From Coleofasciculus sp937127375 (GTDB taxonomy: Bacteria > Cyanobacteriota > Cyanobacteriia > Cyanobacteriales > Coleofasciculaceae), in the NCBI GenBank assembly GCA_040218875.1, contig JAVJQP010000153.1: a stretch of DNA of 64,000 nt, one strand, 5' to 3'. This document shows, piece after piece, positions 1 to 8,231 of this stretch; positions within the stretch are counted from its first letter, which is position 1, and every line of letters starts with the position of its first letter. Under the pieces are notes generated by a model, which was not told where the DNA came from, made no database searches, and was given only the letters and a program-made list of their open reading frames with translations. Position numbers and translations under genes: made by a program.

Positions 1-354
1 CCCTGTATTGGAGATGCAACACCTTGATTGTTTTTTAACTGAGTTGGTTAACCTATGTCTAACTCAGGTTAACCAACTCATCGTGTGAAGCTTGAAACTG
101 GATTGATTCAGACTTTACAGAAAAGCGAATGTCCTTCCCATTTTTGATGATTAACAAGAGAGACGATAGAGAATTGAGTCGGTTCTCTTAAACGTAGAGT
201 GCCAATTGACTAGAAACTTACTGTAATTTTTACACAACCCACTTTTCTGTTAAGTTTATATACAAACTTTGACTACATCTTAGCCTAAGATTGGGGCGAT
301 AAAAATTACAACTTGTTTCGCAGGTTAGTCAATTTATAAATTGGCTAATATAGA
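1..354. other. Gene-free left edge with a long inverted repeat
   Basis: No credible gene is visible here. Bases 40-54 and 66-80 form a perfect 15-bp inverted repeat (TGAGTTGGTTAACCT and its complement) with an 11-nt loop. No T-run follows on either strand, so it is not a classical intrinsic terminator. The rest is AT-rich and lies downstream of the Roadblock gene that ends at 355. Confidence 0.6.
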
Positions 355-726
355 CTACCTCATTGCAACTTTCAAGTCAGAAACGATACGCTGAATTTCT
401 AACTGTAAAACACCCTGTTTTGCATCTTTTCCAGCGAGTACGATTAAAACAGCATCGTTACCACAATTGGTCAAAATGCTAAACCCTTCACCACTGGCAA
501 CGCTGATTTGATCCATGCCGCCTTTAGCAAGTTCAGCTCCAACTTTCTCGCCCAGAGACAGCATCGTAGCTGACATTGCAGATACCCGCACATCATCAAT
601 ACCACCGGGTAAACTGGATGCAAGTGGCAAACCATCTGGAGTTACCACGGCAGCTCCCTCAACATCAGAGATCTTAGAGACAAAGTTGTGCAGAATACGG
701 GTCATTTTGTCAGAGTCAATCGGCAT
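355..726 (-). CDS. Roadblock/LC7 domain protein 1
   Basis: A 123-residue single-domain Roadblock/LC7 protein of the MglB type. These cytosolic homodimers regulate small Ras-like GTPases, often as activating proteins. The family core is visible: DVEGAAVVTPDGLPLASSL near residues 22-40, SAMSATMLSLGEK near 49-61, then the GFSILTNCG and AVLIVLAGK strands. The ATG at 726 is preceded by AGGAG seven bases upstream. It is the most distal gene of the minus-strand array and the most diverged of the five paralogs in its first helix and in the segment MDQISVASGEG. It lies about 1 kb from the membrane-protein gene and may be transcribed separately. The family call is firm; the partner GTPase is inferred from the MglA-like gene at 5117. 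Confidence 0.9.
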   Translation of the reverse strand: MPIDSDKMTRILHNFVSKISDVEGAAVVTPDGLPLASSLPGGIDDVRVSAMSATMLSLGEKVGAELAKGGMDQISVASGEGFSILTNCGNDAVLIVLAGKDAKQGVLQLEIQRIVSDLKVAMR

Positions 727-1782
727 TTTTTTGCTCCTAATACATTTTAAAGGATTCAGATTCAGTTATTTGGTAGCCCAAGACTAATGAAACAAGCATG
801 ATTGGTTTGCTTCAATTAACCTTTCTGTCGAAGTAAGATAATATCCGGCATTTTTTGATAAAGTTTCATTGAAGACATGAAAAATAAATTAGAAATTATA
901 GAAGTCAGCACCATCCTATATTTGGTATCTTTAAATACCAAATATAGAAGTGCCTATTGATAGAGTTATTGTATTGATTAGTTCACTTTTATTAAAATCA
1001 TGATTTGATTATAAAGGTAAGGCTTGAAGTCTTTATCTGTGAAAAATATGACCCAATAGCGAGCGTCTCGCTCGTACTACTGTTGCCTTCTGCCTCTTCT
1101 GCCCACTACAAAACTTATTCAGCAGATTCTACTGAGTATAGGGCTTTCTGCACAACCCAAAAACCCTTAGCCAGCAATGCTTTGAGGTGTGTTAACAGTT
1201 ACTTGTCTTCTCCTGAATCGGGTAGCATCCTTCACGGATTATGGCATCACTGAACCCAGGAAAATGTACTATGGCTTCCCCTTAGTGGTACTCATTAAGT
1301 GACCGACAGGTTTTGGCAAATAAGTGGATCGCTGATATTTGCAAATTTGCACTAGCTAAAAAATTTGACTCCCTGAGAAGTAGAGACATACTAGGTATGT
1401 CTCTAACAACCTGTATGGCATCTAAAGTCTAATGCGATCGCCGGAAAATTGCCAACCTAGTTAAGTATTTGTTTTTAACGTCAAGCCAGAAAAATTTTTT
1501 ATTTATCATTGACATTCCATAACTGTTAGCTATCAATTTTTTGAGCCGTATTGACAGTTGTGCAAATACAAGGAAATAGGCTAAAACCTATTAAAACCCT
1601 AGCTTCCCCAGCTTCCCTGCTTCTCCTGCTCCCTAACCCCACCACAACACTCCCTACAGCAACCTCTACATTACTCTTAGACATGAAAAAACCCGGTTAA
1701 AACCGGGCCACACTACCATTTGATGGAAAACCTACTCAGTCATCAAGCTATGTTGACAAATTTTTGAATACCAAATTGAGTA
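727..1782. other. 1-kb intergenic region without a convincing gene
   Basis: The only long frame, on the plus strand at 1005-1253, has no ribosome binding site and no family features, so I do not call it. The stretch is AT-rich to about 1000, then holds a short inverted repeat near 1059-1075 and degenerate CTTCCCC/CTGCTCC low-complexity tracts at 1608-1635. A terminator-like hairpin lies at 1692-1707. Confidence 0.5.
1686..1707 (-). terminator. Intrinsic terminator of the membrane-protein gene
   Basis: Read on the minus strand, CCCGGTT-TT-AACCGGG is a perfect 7-bp stem followed by TTTTTT. It lies about 75 bases after the stop codon of the membrane protein that ends at 1783, as expected for a rho-independent terminator. 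Confidence 0.75.
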
Positions 1783-2166
1783 CTACTTTGTAGGTTCCGA
1801 GTCGCAGGTGAGTGGGCAAGCTGCAAAAATTGACTTATGAAGAATATTCTGCTCACCATGTAACCAGCTCAACCAACGGACTTCCTTCGGATTGACGCCC
1901 TTAAAGGTTAATACAGCGGCTCCGAATAAAATTCCCAAAACATTCGCGCCAATCAAACCAACGGCGACGAGCAAAACGGCACTAATCGGCAAAAGTGATT
2001 GTAAGGAAATCGCCATAATTGCTCCAAGCGCCACCATTAAGACAATCAGCGGAAACCCTGCCACTAAGAGACTTACGGTTAGGGTAAATGTCCAAATTAA
2101 GAAGCCTTTGACCTTTTCGTTGAATGAATACGTCTTTGTAAAGTTTTCACGGGTTGTCATTTCCAT
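1783..2166 (-). CDS. Small integral membrane protein, function unknown
   Basis: A 127-residue protein of unknown function. The ATG at 2166 is chosen because AGGAGG stands six bases before it; an upstream in-frame ATG at 2223 has no such site. After a polar N-terminal 25 residues there are three closely packed hydrophobic segments, roughly residues 25-45, 45-65 and 65-90. The last has small-residue helix motifs such as GLIGANVLGILFGAA. A polar tail with KGVNPKEVRWLSWL follows. It is co-oriented with the Roadblock/V4R array, between Roadblock paralogs 1 and 2, and could be a membrane anchor for that system, but only position suggests this. An intrinsic terminator follows at 1686-1707. Confidence 0.7.
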   Translation of the reverse strand: MEMTTRENFTKTYSFNEKVKGFLIWTFTLTVSLLVAGFPLIVLMVALGAIMAISLQSLLPISAVLLVAVGLIGANVLGILFGAAVLTFKGVNPKEVRWLSWLHGEQNILHKSIFAACPLTCDSEPTK

Positions 2167-2690
2167 GGACGTTCCTCCTATCGGGGGTAAAAAATGGTCT
2201 TTATGTAACAAACCTTTAATCAATTTCTGTAATGTAAGAAATTACGAAGGTAAAACCCAGTATAGTTAACTTCTCCGGAGAAATGAGCTTTTTTTAAAAA
2301 AAATTTACAATCCAGCGAGACCCTTTATGGATCGCTAAGAGGATTAGACCAACAATTAAGGTTAAGCCTCAATTCTAGTTTGTCTCTTCCTATCGATAGA
2401 TATTACTGCACTGCGTAATCTCTAAATCCTTAAACCGTATGCCTTTGACGCCTTCATCTTTTGACGATGACCCATCCTCTAGATAAACGGTGTTAACATT
2501 TCTTATACTTTTATGCCATGCTTCTCATAAATTCTCGGTAACTTCAAAATAAGTATCTGGATATACAATTCTATTCACTTTACTAAGAAATGTTAATGAG
2601 CGTCCAGTTCGCCCCTGTCCAACTAAGCAAGATCCCCGACAACTCCTACGAAGTCGGGGATCTGTATACCTGCCTAGATTGGTCAATCCA
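2167..2690. other. Intergenic region with a terminator-like hairpin
   Basis: No convincing gene. It contains a TTCTCCGGAGAA palindrome at 2271-2282 upstream of the membrane-protein gene, and the GATCCCCGAC hairpin at 2631-2662 just after Roadblock paralog 2. A 64-codon minus frame in this stretch overlaps the end of that Roadblock gene and lacks coding character. Confidence 0.5.
2631..2662 (-). terminator. CCCCGAC-family hairpin after Roadblock paralog 2
   Basis: GATCCCCGAC at 2631-2640 pairs with GTCGGGGATC at 2653-2662, a perfect 10-bp stem with a 12-nt loop, 28 bases after the stop codon at 2691. Two relatives lie at 13358-13401 and 25691-25723, each also just after a minus-strand stop codon. 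There is no clear T-run, so a terminator or mRNA-stabilising role is inferred from position. Confidence 0.55.
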
Positions 2691-3062
2691 TTAAGACAGA
2701 ACCATCCGTAATTCACCAACGGTGCGCTTGATGTCCAACATCAACAGTCCTTGCTTCGCCGTTTTAGTCGCCAGAACTAGAAACACGGTATCTTCACCAC
2801 AACTGGTGAGGATACTCAAACCTTTATCACCTTCGACATAAATACGGTCAATGGTACCGCGAACTAATTCTTTGCCAATCCGTTCCCCTAACGAAAGCAT
2901 CGCCGCCGACATTGCAGAAACCCGTTCGTCATCCATACCACTGGGTAATGTCGTCGCCAGAGGTAAACCATCTGGGGTGACAATTGCAGCACCTTCCACA
3001 TCAGAGGCGGCAGCAGCAAACTCTTTGATGATCATTCCCAGTTTTTCGGCATTAATAGCCAT
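2691..3062 (-). CDS. Roadblock/LC7 domain protein 2
   Basis: A 123-residue Roadblock/LC7 protein of the MglB class. It carries SDVEGAAIVTPDGLPLATTL, DDERVSAMSAAMLSLGERIG and GLSILTSCGED, almost the same as paralogs 3 and 4, so these arose by recent duplication. The ATG at 3062 is preceded by AAGGAG. It starts 69 bases after the V4R gene at 3132-3629, the tightest V4R-to-Roadblock spacing in the array, so the two are probably co-transcribed and may form a complex. A hairpin at 2631-2662 lies just past the stop. The expected role is a dimeric regulator of a small GTPase; whether it acts on the single GTPase at 5117 is inference. Confidence 0.92.
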   Translation of the reverse strand: MAINAEKLGMIIKEFAAAASDVEGAAIVTPDGLPLATTLPSGMDDERVSAMSAAMLSLGERIGKELVRGTIDRIYVEGDKGLSILTSCGEDTVFLVLATKTAKQGLLMLDIKRTVGELRMVLS

Positions 3063-3131
3063 TGTGATACTCCTTGTTCAATTTCAAATAGTCTTTGTAG
3101 CGATAGATACTGAACGAAAACTCGAACCCTT

Positions 3132-3629
3132 TTAATGATTGACTACAGGAAGATCCGCGTACTCTAATAGATCAAAATTGCCACCCCGTAAGACGGATTC
3201 AGATTGAGTTCCCCGTAGGCGCTTACCTAAAAATGCTTCGAGAAATCCTTGAATTGCCCCCATGGTGAATGTACATTGCCGGGATGAGCCTTGAGATTCG
3301 CCGGCTGAACAAACAGTTTCGTGAGTATAAACTTTGTAGATATCACCCTCTTGGGTAACTTTGTCAATGACGCACAAACGAGTTCCCTCTTTGCCCAAGG
3401 CTTCCTGCATTTTTACCGTCACATCTTCCAGGGACATGGAGGAACCCTTGCCCGCCAAATCCAGATCTTCGGCTAGCTTTTTACCCCGTTGGCGACCCGC
3501 AGAAATCATCGCGATCGCGGCAGCTTTTTCGCCCAGCGCTTCTTCAACTCCGACAACGATTGCTTTCAAGCAAACAATGCTGCTATAGTCTCCAAGTTCT
3601 TGACGTAGTTCATTCTGTGCAATTGCCAT
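3132..3629 (-). CDS. V4R-domain protein, subtype A (copy 1)
   Basis: A 165-residue protein that I assign to the V4R (4-vinyl-reductase-like, Bet3/TRAPP-related) fold. The N-terminal half has the helix signature AAAIAMISAGRQRGKKLAE, the usual alanine-rich AGRR.G motif. The C-terminal half has CTFTMGAIQGFLEAFLGKR followed by a short strand pair. Of the cysteine pairs seen in metal- or ligand-binding V4R proteins, only the earlier Cys residues (VCSAG and QCTF) remain. The later ones are replaced in SESVLRGGNFDLLEY. The ATG at 3629 has GAGGA upstream and matches the start of its paralog at 4940; the longer frame to 3665 has no good site. It sits 69 bases before Roadblock paralog 2. A ligand-binding or scaffold role is inferred. 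Confidence 0.75.
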   Translation of the reverse strand: MAIAQNELRQELGDYSSIVCLKAIVVGVEEALGEKAAAIAMISAGRQRGKKLAEDLDLAGKGSSMSLEDVTVKMQEALGKEGTRLCVIDKVTQEGDIYKVYTHETVCSAGESQGSSRQCTFTMGAIQGFLEAFLGKRLRGTQSESVLRGGNFDLLEYADLPVVNH

Positions 3630-3903
3630 AATATTTTCCTCATTTGAGGCTAAAAATGCTGACATTGATAGTTTGTTTAGCTGTATAAAAATAATATTCC
3701 TATACAGCTAATTTCTAGGGTTTGTTTTAGGTAATAATCCCTACTTCTGTTTTAGCAATTAATTATAAAAATGTCTGTAGTTTCCTATGATGTTTTAATG
3801 AAGCATATATAAAGTCTATGGCTGAAGTATATTTTTAAGAAAAAATAAAATTCATTGGCGCAATCAATGCCTGCACCAATGCAATATTGTCAAGCGATAA
3901 TTT

Positions 3904-4275
3904 TTACGGCAAAAATAAATTAAATTGAGTAATCGTTCGTTTGATTTCTAATTTTAACAGTCCCGGTTTAGCTGTCTTACTGGCTAAAACCAGAAAAACA
4001 GCATCTTCCCCGCAACTGGTTAAAATACTTAAGCCATGGTTACCTTCCACAGAAATACGAGCAATAGTTCCCCGAGCCAGTTCCTTACCAATCCGCTCAC
4101 CCAGAGATAACATCGCTGCTGATATTGCTGATACCCGTTCATCATCCATATCAACTGGCAAACTAGCAGCTATGGATAAACCATCGGGAGTCATCATTGC
4201 TGCACCTTGCACATCAGGAGTATTGCTTACAAAGGTTTGTAAAATACGCCCTAATTTGTAAGGATTAATTGCCAC
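3904..4275 (-). CDS. Roadblock/LC7 domain protein 3 (GTG start)
   Basis: A 123-residue Roadblock/LC7 protein, MglB-like, with PDVQGAAMMTPDGLSIAASL, DDERVSAISAAMLSLGERIG and GLSILTSCGEDAVFLVLASK. Alignment with the other copies (MAIN..KL at the N-terminus) puts the start at the GTG at 4275, because no in-frame ATG lies near. No clear Shine-Dalgarno sequence precedes it, unlike the four other paralogs, so it may be made at a lower level. It follows the V4R gene at 4443-4940 by 167 bases, repeating the V4R-then-Roadblock order. The C-terminal helix ends FNLFLP rather than the usual L.....L pattern. Expected to regulate a Ras-like GTPase. Confidence 0.88.
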   Translation of the reverse strand: MAINPYKLGRILQTFVSNTPDVQGAAMMTPDGLSIAASLPVDMDDERVSAISAAMLSLGERIGKELARGTIARISVEGNHGLSILTSCGEDAVFLVLASKTAKPGLLKLEIKRTITQFNLFLP

Positions 4276-4327
4276 AGCCGTCGTTTTGCTTAAATTGATT
4301 CAATAATCTCCTTTGTGCAAACGTCAT

Positions 4328-4356
4328 GTAGAGACGTTCTCAGAGAACGCCTTTAC
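4328..4356. repeat. Degenerate GTAGAGACG palindrome copy
   Basis: GTAGAGACGTTCTCAGAGAA followed by CGCCTTTAC is a decayed copy of the GTAGAGACG...CGTCTCTAC palindrome found intact at 10225, 27365, 49498, 49540 and 52915. It lies between Roadblock paralog 3 and the V4R gene upstream of it. Confidence 0.5.
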
Positions 4357-4442
4357 TCAAATCATGACGATGTTCAGCTTTTTTGCGTATTTATTTTATT
4401 GACGCTATTCTGTACTCGTACAATCCAATTGCAAAAACCAGA

Positions 4443-4940
4443 TTATTTTTGGACAGCGCCTAAAATCTTGTACTCGAAAACGTCGTGAGTTCCTTCCCGT
4501 AATGTTGATTCAGTCTGAGTTCCCCGTAAACGCTTACCTAAAAAGGCTTCAAGAAACCCTTGAATTGCCCCCATCGTAAATGTGCATTGCCGAGACGAGC
4601 CTTGAGGTTCACCTGCTGAACAAACAGTTTCGTGAGTATAGACTTTATATCCTTCGTCTTCCTGGGTGATCTTGTCAATCACGCACAAACGAGTCCCCTC
4701 TTTCCCTAGAGCATATTGGACTTTTTGGGTCACATCTGCTAAAGAAATTTCTTTGCCCTTGTCCACTAAGTCAAGCTTTTCAGCTAACATTTTGCCCCGT
4801 TGACGACCCGCAGAAATGAGCGCAATTGCTGTAGCTTTATCGCCTAAAGCTTCTTCAACACCAGTAATAATGGCTTTGAGGCAAATAATACTGCTAAAGT
4901 CTCCAAGTTCTTGACGTAGTTCATTCTGTGCAATTGCCAT
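4443..4940 (-). CDS. V4R-domain protein, subtype A (copy 2)
   Basis: A 165-residue V4R-like protein, a close paralog of the one at 3132-3629 and of identical length. It shows ATAIALISAGRQRGKMLAE, the GTRLCVIDKITQ strand and CTFTMGAIQGFLEAFLGKR. The start is ATG 4940, because AAGGAG lies six bases upstream of it but directly abuts the ATG at 4946. Cysteines are kept at VCSAG and QCTF but lost in TESTLREGTHDVFEY. It is followed by Roadblock paralog 3 and preceded by the MglA-like GTPase gene 176 bases away. V4R folds are shared with the TRAPP subunit Bet3, which acts with Rab GTPases; the parallel to this GTPase/Roadblock neighbourhood is suggestive, not demonstrated. Confidence 0.75.
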   Translation of the reverse strand: MAIAQNELRQELGDFSSIICLKAIITGVEEALGDKATAIALISAGRQRGKMLAEKLDLVDKGKEISLADVTQKVQYALGKEGTRLCVIDKITQEDEGYKVYTHETVCSAGEPQGSSRQCTFTMGAIQGFLEAFLGKRLRGTQTESTLREGTHDVFEYKILGAVQK

Positions 4941-5116
4941 ATCCATCTCCTTAGTTGTGTTGATCTGATTGTAATCAGTTAACTTTCTATTTACTATTTC
5001 TTAATTAAAAACATTATTCAGATATTTCTCTATAAAAGTATTTTTAAGTTTGATTAAAGGCAAATTAAATACTTTTATAATAATATCTTTAGTTTATGAA
5101 TTGTCTTGTAATTAAT

Positions 5117-5647
5117 TCAGATAACTTTATTTGTTAAAACTTTTAGGGCAGTCACAACCGAAATTTTTAGTCGAGGATTAACCTTCAAAATAGCTGGATA
5201 ATCTTTATCATTTAAAATGCCTAAATGTTGGACTATTTCTTCTGTCGGTATAGCCCCCGAACAATCAGTATGAGTTAAACCAATAACCATCGGTACTTGA
5301 ACGCGATTATTCATAAAAGCTAAAATATCTTTAGCGTAGGAAAAACTATCTGCTTGATTAGCCTTCACCAGTAGAATATAAGCCTCAGCCCCTTTAATTA
5401 AAATATCCCACATAAAATCAAAGCGGGTTTGACCGGGAGTCCCATATATATGCAAGTTTTTATTGGCATCTAACGCCAATTTACCAAAGTCAAACGCAAC
5501 AGTAGTTTTATCCTTAAATGAGTATTCTTTTTCGGAATTACTAACCTTACGTTCTATTTCTACAACATCAATTTCACTAGCTGTACGTACAAAAGTAGAC
5601 TTACCTGCTCCGACAGTTCCAGTTATAACTACACGTATATTTTTCAT
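5117..5647 (-). CDS. MglA-like small GTPase
   Basis: A 176-residue Ras-like GTPase of the bacterial COG2229/MglA-related group. The P-loop GTVGAGKST lies at residues 10-18. A switch-I threonine is in KTTVAFDFG near residue 50. The G3 motif reads YGTPGQTRFDFMW, with Gly in place of the usual Asp but the catalytic-type Gln retained. G4 is GLTHTD near residue 120. The start at ATG 5647 fits the family; a longer frame to 5704 has no ribosome binding site. It is the only GTPase in the window and lies in the middle of five Roadblock and four V4R genes, so it is the likely target of those regulators, as MglA is of MglB in Myxococcus. It has no lipidation motif or membrane segment, so cytosolic location is expected. 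Confidence 0.9.
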   Translation of the reverse strand: MKNIRVVITGTVGAGKSTFVRTASEIDVVEIERKVSNSEKEYSFKDKTTVAFDFGKLALDANKNLHIYGTPGQTRFDFMWDILIKGAEAYILLVKANQADSFSYAKDILAFMNNRVQVPMVIGLTHTDCSGAIPTEEIVQHLGILNDKDYPAILKVNPRLKISVVTALKVLTNKVI

Positions 5648-5920
5648 GAACTTTATTTGACCATTTTTTGTTGTTAGTTTTATTAGGTGGCATAACGATA
5701 GCATAAATACTTATTACATAAAGTTGTTTTAGTCACCTCCAGAACTGCAAAAAATAAATCACAACTATCTTGAACTCAAAGAATACGTTTGGTATTTGAT
5801 GTGGAAGTAAAAACAGAAAATGCTATTAAGGGGATAGTTGAGCAATGTCAGGATATTTATTGCTATCATTTTGTAATTAATTCCAGCCTTTTAAATAGTG
5901 CCTGACAATTGTTTTTTGCT

Positions 5921-6292
5921 TTACAGTAAGATAGACTTAAGGTCACTAAGAGTCCGTTTTATTTCCAACATCAAAAGTCCTTGTTTGGCTTGTTTAGTCG
6001 CTAAAACGAGAAAGACAGCATCTTCACCACAACTGGTCAAAATACTCAAGCCTTGGTTACCTTCAACATAGATGCGATCAATTGCACCTCGAACCAGTTC
6101 TTTACCAATTCTTTCACCTAAAGATAGCATCGCCGCAGACATAGCTGATACCCGTTCATCATCCATATTACTCGGCAAAGTAGTTGCCAGAGGTAAACCA
6201 TCTGGAGTGACAATAGCAGCACCTTCAACATCATTCGTCGCCGAGACAAAATCCTTAAGAATATGTCCTAATTTTTCAGAATTAATCGCCAT
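5921..6292 (-). CDS. Roadblock/LC7 domain protein 4
   Basis: A 123-residue Roadblock/LC7 protein, close to paralog 2: NDVEGAAIVTPDGLPLATTL, DDERVSAMSAAMLSLGERIG, GLSILTSCGEDAVFLVLATK. AGGAG stands 11 bases before the ATG at 6292. This copy is not paired with a V4R gene but starts 56 bases after the stop of the protoglobin gene (6349-6903), so the two are probably one transcript. The GTPase gene follows 273 bases downstream. The arrangement protoglobin, Roadblock, GTPase suggests that haem-ligand sensing could feed into GTPase control; this is inferred from gene order alone. Confidence 0.92.
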   Translation of the reverse strand: MAINSEKLGHILKDFVSATNDVEGAAIVTPDGLPLATTLPSNMDDERVSAMSAAMLSLGERIGKELVRGAIDRIYVEGNQGLSILTSCGEDAVFLVLATKQAKQGLLMLEIKRTLSDLKSILL

Positions 6293-6348
6293 TGCTTGTT
6301 TGACTCCTGCTGAAATTTGAGAGATTGCTAATACAGTTAAGCGTTGAG

Positions 6349-6903
6349 TTACATCGAAGCTGCACCTGTGGAAATGAGGCGTTTGAATAAGCCTTCTGTC
6401 CAGCCAGTTTCTTGAAGTACGGCGGCTGACGTGACTTCAATGTAGGCTTGTTCAATAAACGCCAGATCGATCATGCAAATTAGACTGAGGGCATCCCGTA
6501 ATTCTTCATTTTTGTCTGCCTCTTTTAGCTTTTTACCCACAGCATTAACCACAATTGCCATGGCTGGAACCACATGCTGTGGTCCAATGCCAATCTGCAC
6601 ATGCACTAGACCAATTCGCCAGCGGCGAGCGGCATAAGCATTACCCCAATCATCCATACCTGTAAACATTTCGTAAAACCATTCAGTAAAAGTTTCACGT
6701 AGGCGATGCATTCGTCCTTCTTTGGCATTCAAAATTTCGCTCATTTCTGGATCTCGTCCCAAATAAGCATAAAAATGATTTGCCATTTCTGGAGCGATGT
6801 CTTTGCCCCAAGTCGCGTTGGCTTTGAGGATTGCTTTGTCTTCATCGGTAAAGCTAATACGCTTTGCCATTTTTTCCATAAATGCATTAGCATCTAAGGT
6901 CAT
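6349..6903 (-). CDS. Single-domain protoglobin (haem-binding sensor globin)
   Basis: A 184-residue protein of the protoglobin family, the globin fold also used as the sensor in globin-coupled sensors. It binds haem and gases such as O2, CO or NO. Visible features are the N-terminal helix RISFTDEDKAILKA, the WGKDIAPEMANHFYAYL segment, and RRWRIGLVHVQIGIGPQHVV, where His in LVHVQIG is the expected proximal haem ligand. The length matches stand-alone protoglobins; no output domain is fused. The ATG at 6903 has TAGGAG upstream. Only 56 bases separate it from Roadblock paralog 4, suggesting a shared mRNA. A partner protein must transmit the signal, and the Roadblock/GTPase genes next door are the obvious candidates by position. 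Confidence 0.88.
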   Translation of the reverse strand: MTLDANAFMEKMAKRISFTDEDKAILKANATWGKDIAPEMANHFYAYLGRDPEMSEILNAKEGRMHRLRETFTEWFYEMFTGMDDWGNAYAARRWRIGLVHVQIGIGPQHVVPAMAIVVNAVGKKLKEADKNEELRDALSLICMIDLAFIEQAYIEVTSAAVLQETGWTEGLFKRLISTGAASM

Positions 6904-7637
6904 AGTTTTCTCCTAGCATTATGAACTTTTAATCTTCTTTATTAATAACAAATAATTTTTGTGTTTGTCCATATTTTTTTGTGTTGTTTTTGTAAAGAAA
7001 CTTTGATGTATGAAATTAGGCAGCACATTTTATTTAAATACCCAATTAAAAGTAAGGCATGGTATTTAAATAAACTGAATACAACGCACGTTTAGAATTG
7101 TGATTGAATTCAAAGGTATTCAAGTATTAGGAAATAGATGGCAAATAGAATAAATACTATTGTATCTTGCTAGGCTCATGCAGAACTTTATCAGCCTAGA
7201 CTAATGCTGTGTTAACACTAATACGGTTACACAAACTAAATCTGCCTTAAACCTTTGCCACTGACAAAGGACAAAAGACATAACGTTCCTGACATTACCT
7301 TTTTTCGTGGGTTAGCAGATAAGTCCGGAGGTTAGCTCAAATTAGTATTGTGGTTATCTCTAGTCTTGTCTCCAGATATACAGTTTCGCTTATGTATATT
7401 TTTATTATTTGTCATCATAATTTAAGGATACTTCGCTTTTGCTGCACGGAAGGGGAAGCAGGGGGAGCAGGGACACCCTCGCTGAAAATTAGGATTGGCA
7501 AGGGTTGTGGCTTAAGTTGACACCAATGCTGAAAGCCCCTCCCCTTGCAGGAGAGGGGTCTGAGGGGGCTGACGCCCCAGTTAATTGACCAGCAGTATCC
7601 TGGAAAAAGTCAGGGTGTGGGTAAGAGACTGACCGAA
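6904..7637. other. 730-bp intergenic region with hairpin repeat
   Basis: No gene is supported. It is AT-rich to about 7430 and probably carries the promoter of the protoglobin-Roadblock pair. From 7445 there are GGGGAAGCAGGGGGAGCAG low-complexity tracts. A CCCCTCCCC...GGAGAGGGG hairpin lies at about 7537-7560; a related CCTCTCTCC...GGAGAGAGG hairpin occurs near 34245-34270. Confidence 0.5.
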
Positions 7638-8009
7638 TTAACCCAAACTGACTTTAATCTGGGTAACAGTTCGACCTATATCCAAGTTGAGAGCGCCTTG
7701 TTTGGCATCTTTCCCAGCCAGAACGATGAAAACGGCTTCTGGACCGCAATCGGTCATAATGCTGTAGCCATCATCACCTTCGACTAAAATACGACTGGTT
7801 AGACCTCCCAAGAGTTCTTTGGAAATCCGTTCACCCAGAGACAGCATGGTGGCGGACATTGCTGAGATACGCTCTTCAGCCACTGAACCCGGTAAGCTAG
7901 ACGCCAGGGGTAAACCATCAGGCGTGACAATCGCAGCACCGATCACATCAGTTGTCGTTGAGACAAAATTCTGAACCAGGTGACTCAGTTTCTGAGTATT
8001 GATTCCCAT
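7638..8009 (-). CDS. Roadblock/LC7 domain protein 5
   Basis: A 123-residue Roadblock/LC7 protein with TDVIGAAIVTPDGLPLASSL, ERISAMSATMLSLGERIS and GYSIMTDCGPEAVFIVLAGK. It is intermediate between paralog 1 and the 2/3/4 group: VIGAA replaces VEGAA, and SVAEER replaces the DDER motif. AAGGAG lies ten bases before the ATG at 8009. It follows the subtype-B V4R gene (8232-8702) by 222 bases, keeping the V4R-then-Roadblock order with a matching change of subtype on both sides. That hints at dedicated V4R/Roadblock pairs. As with the others, regulation of a Ras-like GTPase is the family expectation. Confidence 0.92.
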   Translation of the reverse strand: MGINTQKLSHLVQNFVSTTTDVIGAAIVTPDGLPLASSLPGSVAEERISAMSATMLSLGERISKELLGGLTSRILVEGDDGYSIMTDCGPEAVFIVLAGKDAKQGALNLDIGRTVTQIKVSLG

Positions 8010-8231
8010 TTTTGTGTTTCTCCTTAACGTTAATAGAGGACAATGAAGTTAAGTTATGTAACTAGGACAAGCATGGCTGACTGGTTCGATGTTAATATCC
8101 TTTACTTCTGGGTTTTAGCCCAAACGGTAAGGCTACCCAGTCAGCTCATGATGAACAAATGAAATGGCGGCTAAAAGAAGGTTTGCTGAGTGTGATAGCA
8201 GGGCAATCCTCATTAGCTGCTTTTTGTTGAA

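Noticed and set aside
515..787. Plus-strand 90-codon frame over Roadblock paralog 1
   Set aside because: Mirror of the real gene; similar shadow frames (2851-3135, 3941-4261, 6072-6320) occur opposite other Roadblock copies with the same SSxPxGK pattern, which is the antisense of the conserved core.
1005..1253. Plus-strand 82-codon frame in the 1-kb gap
   Set aside because: No ribosome binding site, no recognisable domain, and it crosses a short inverted repeat and low-complexity sequence.
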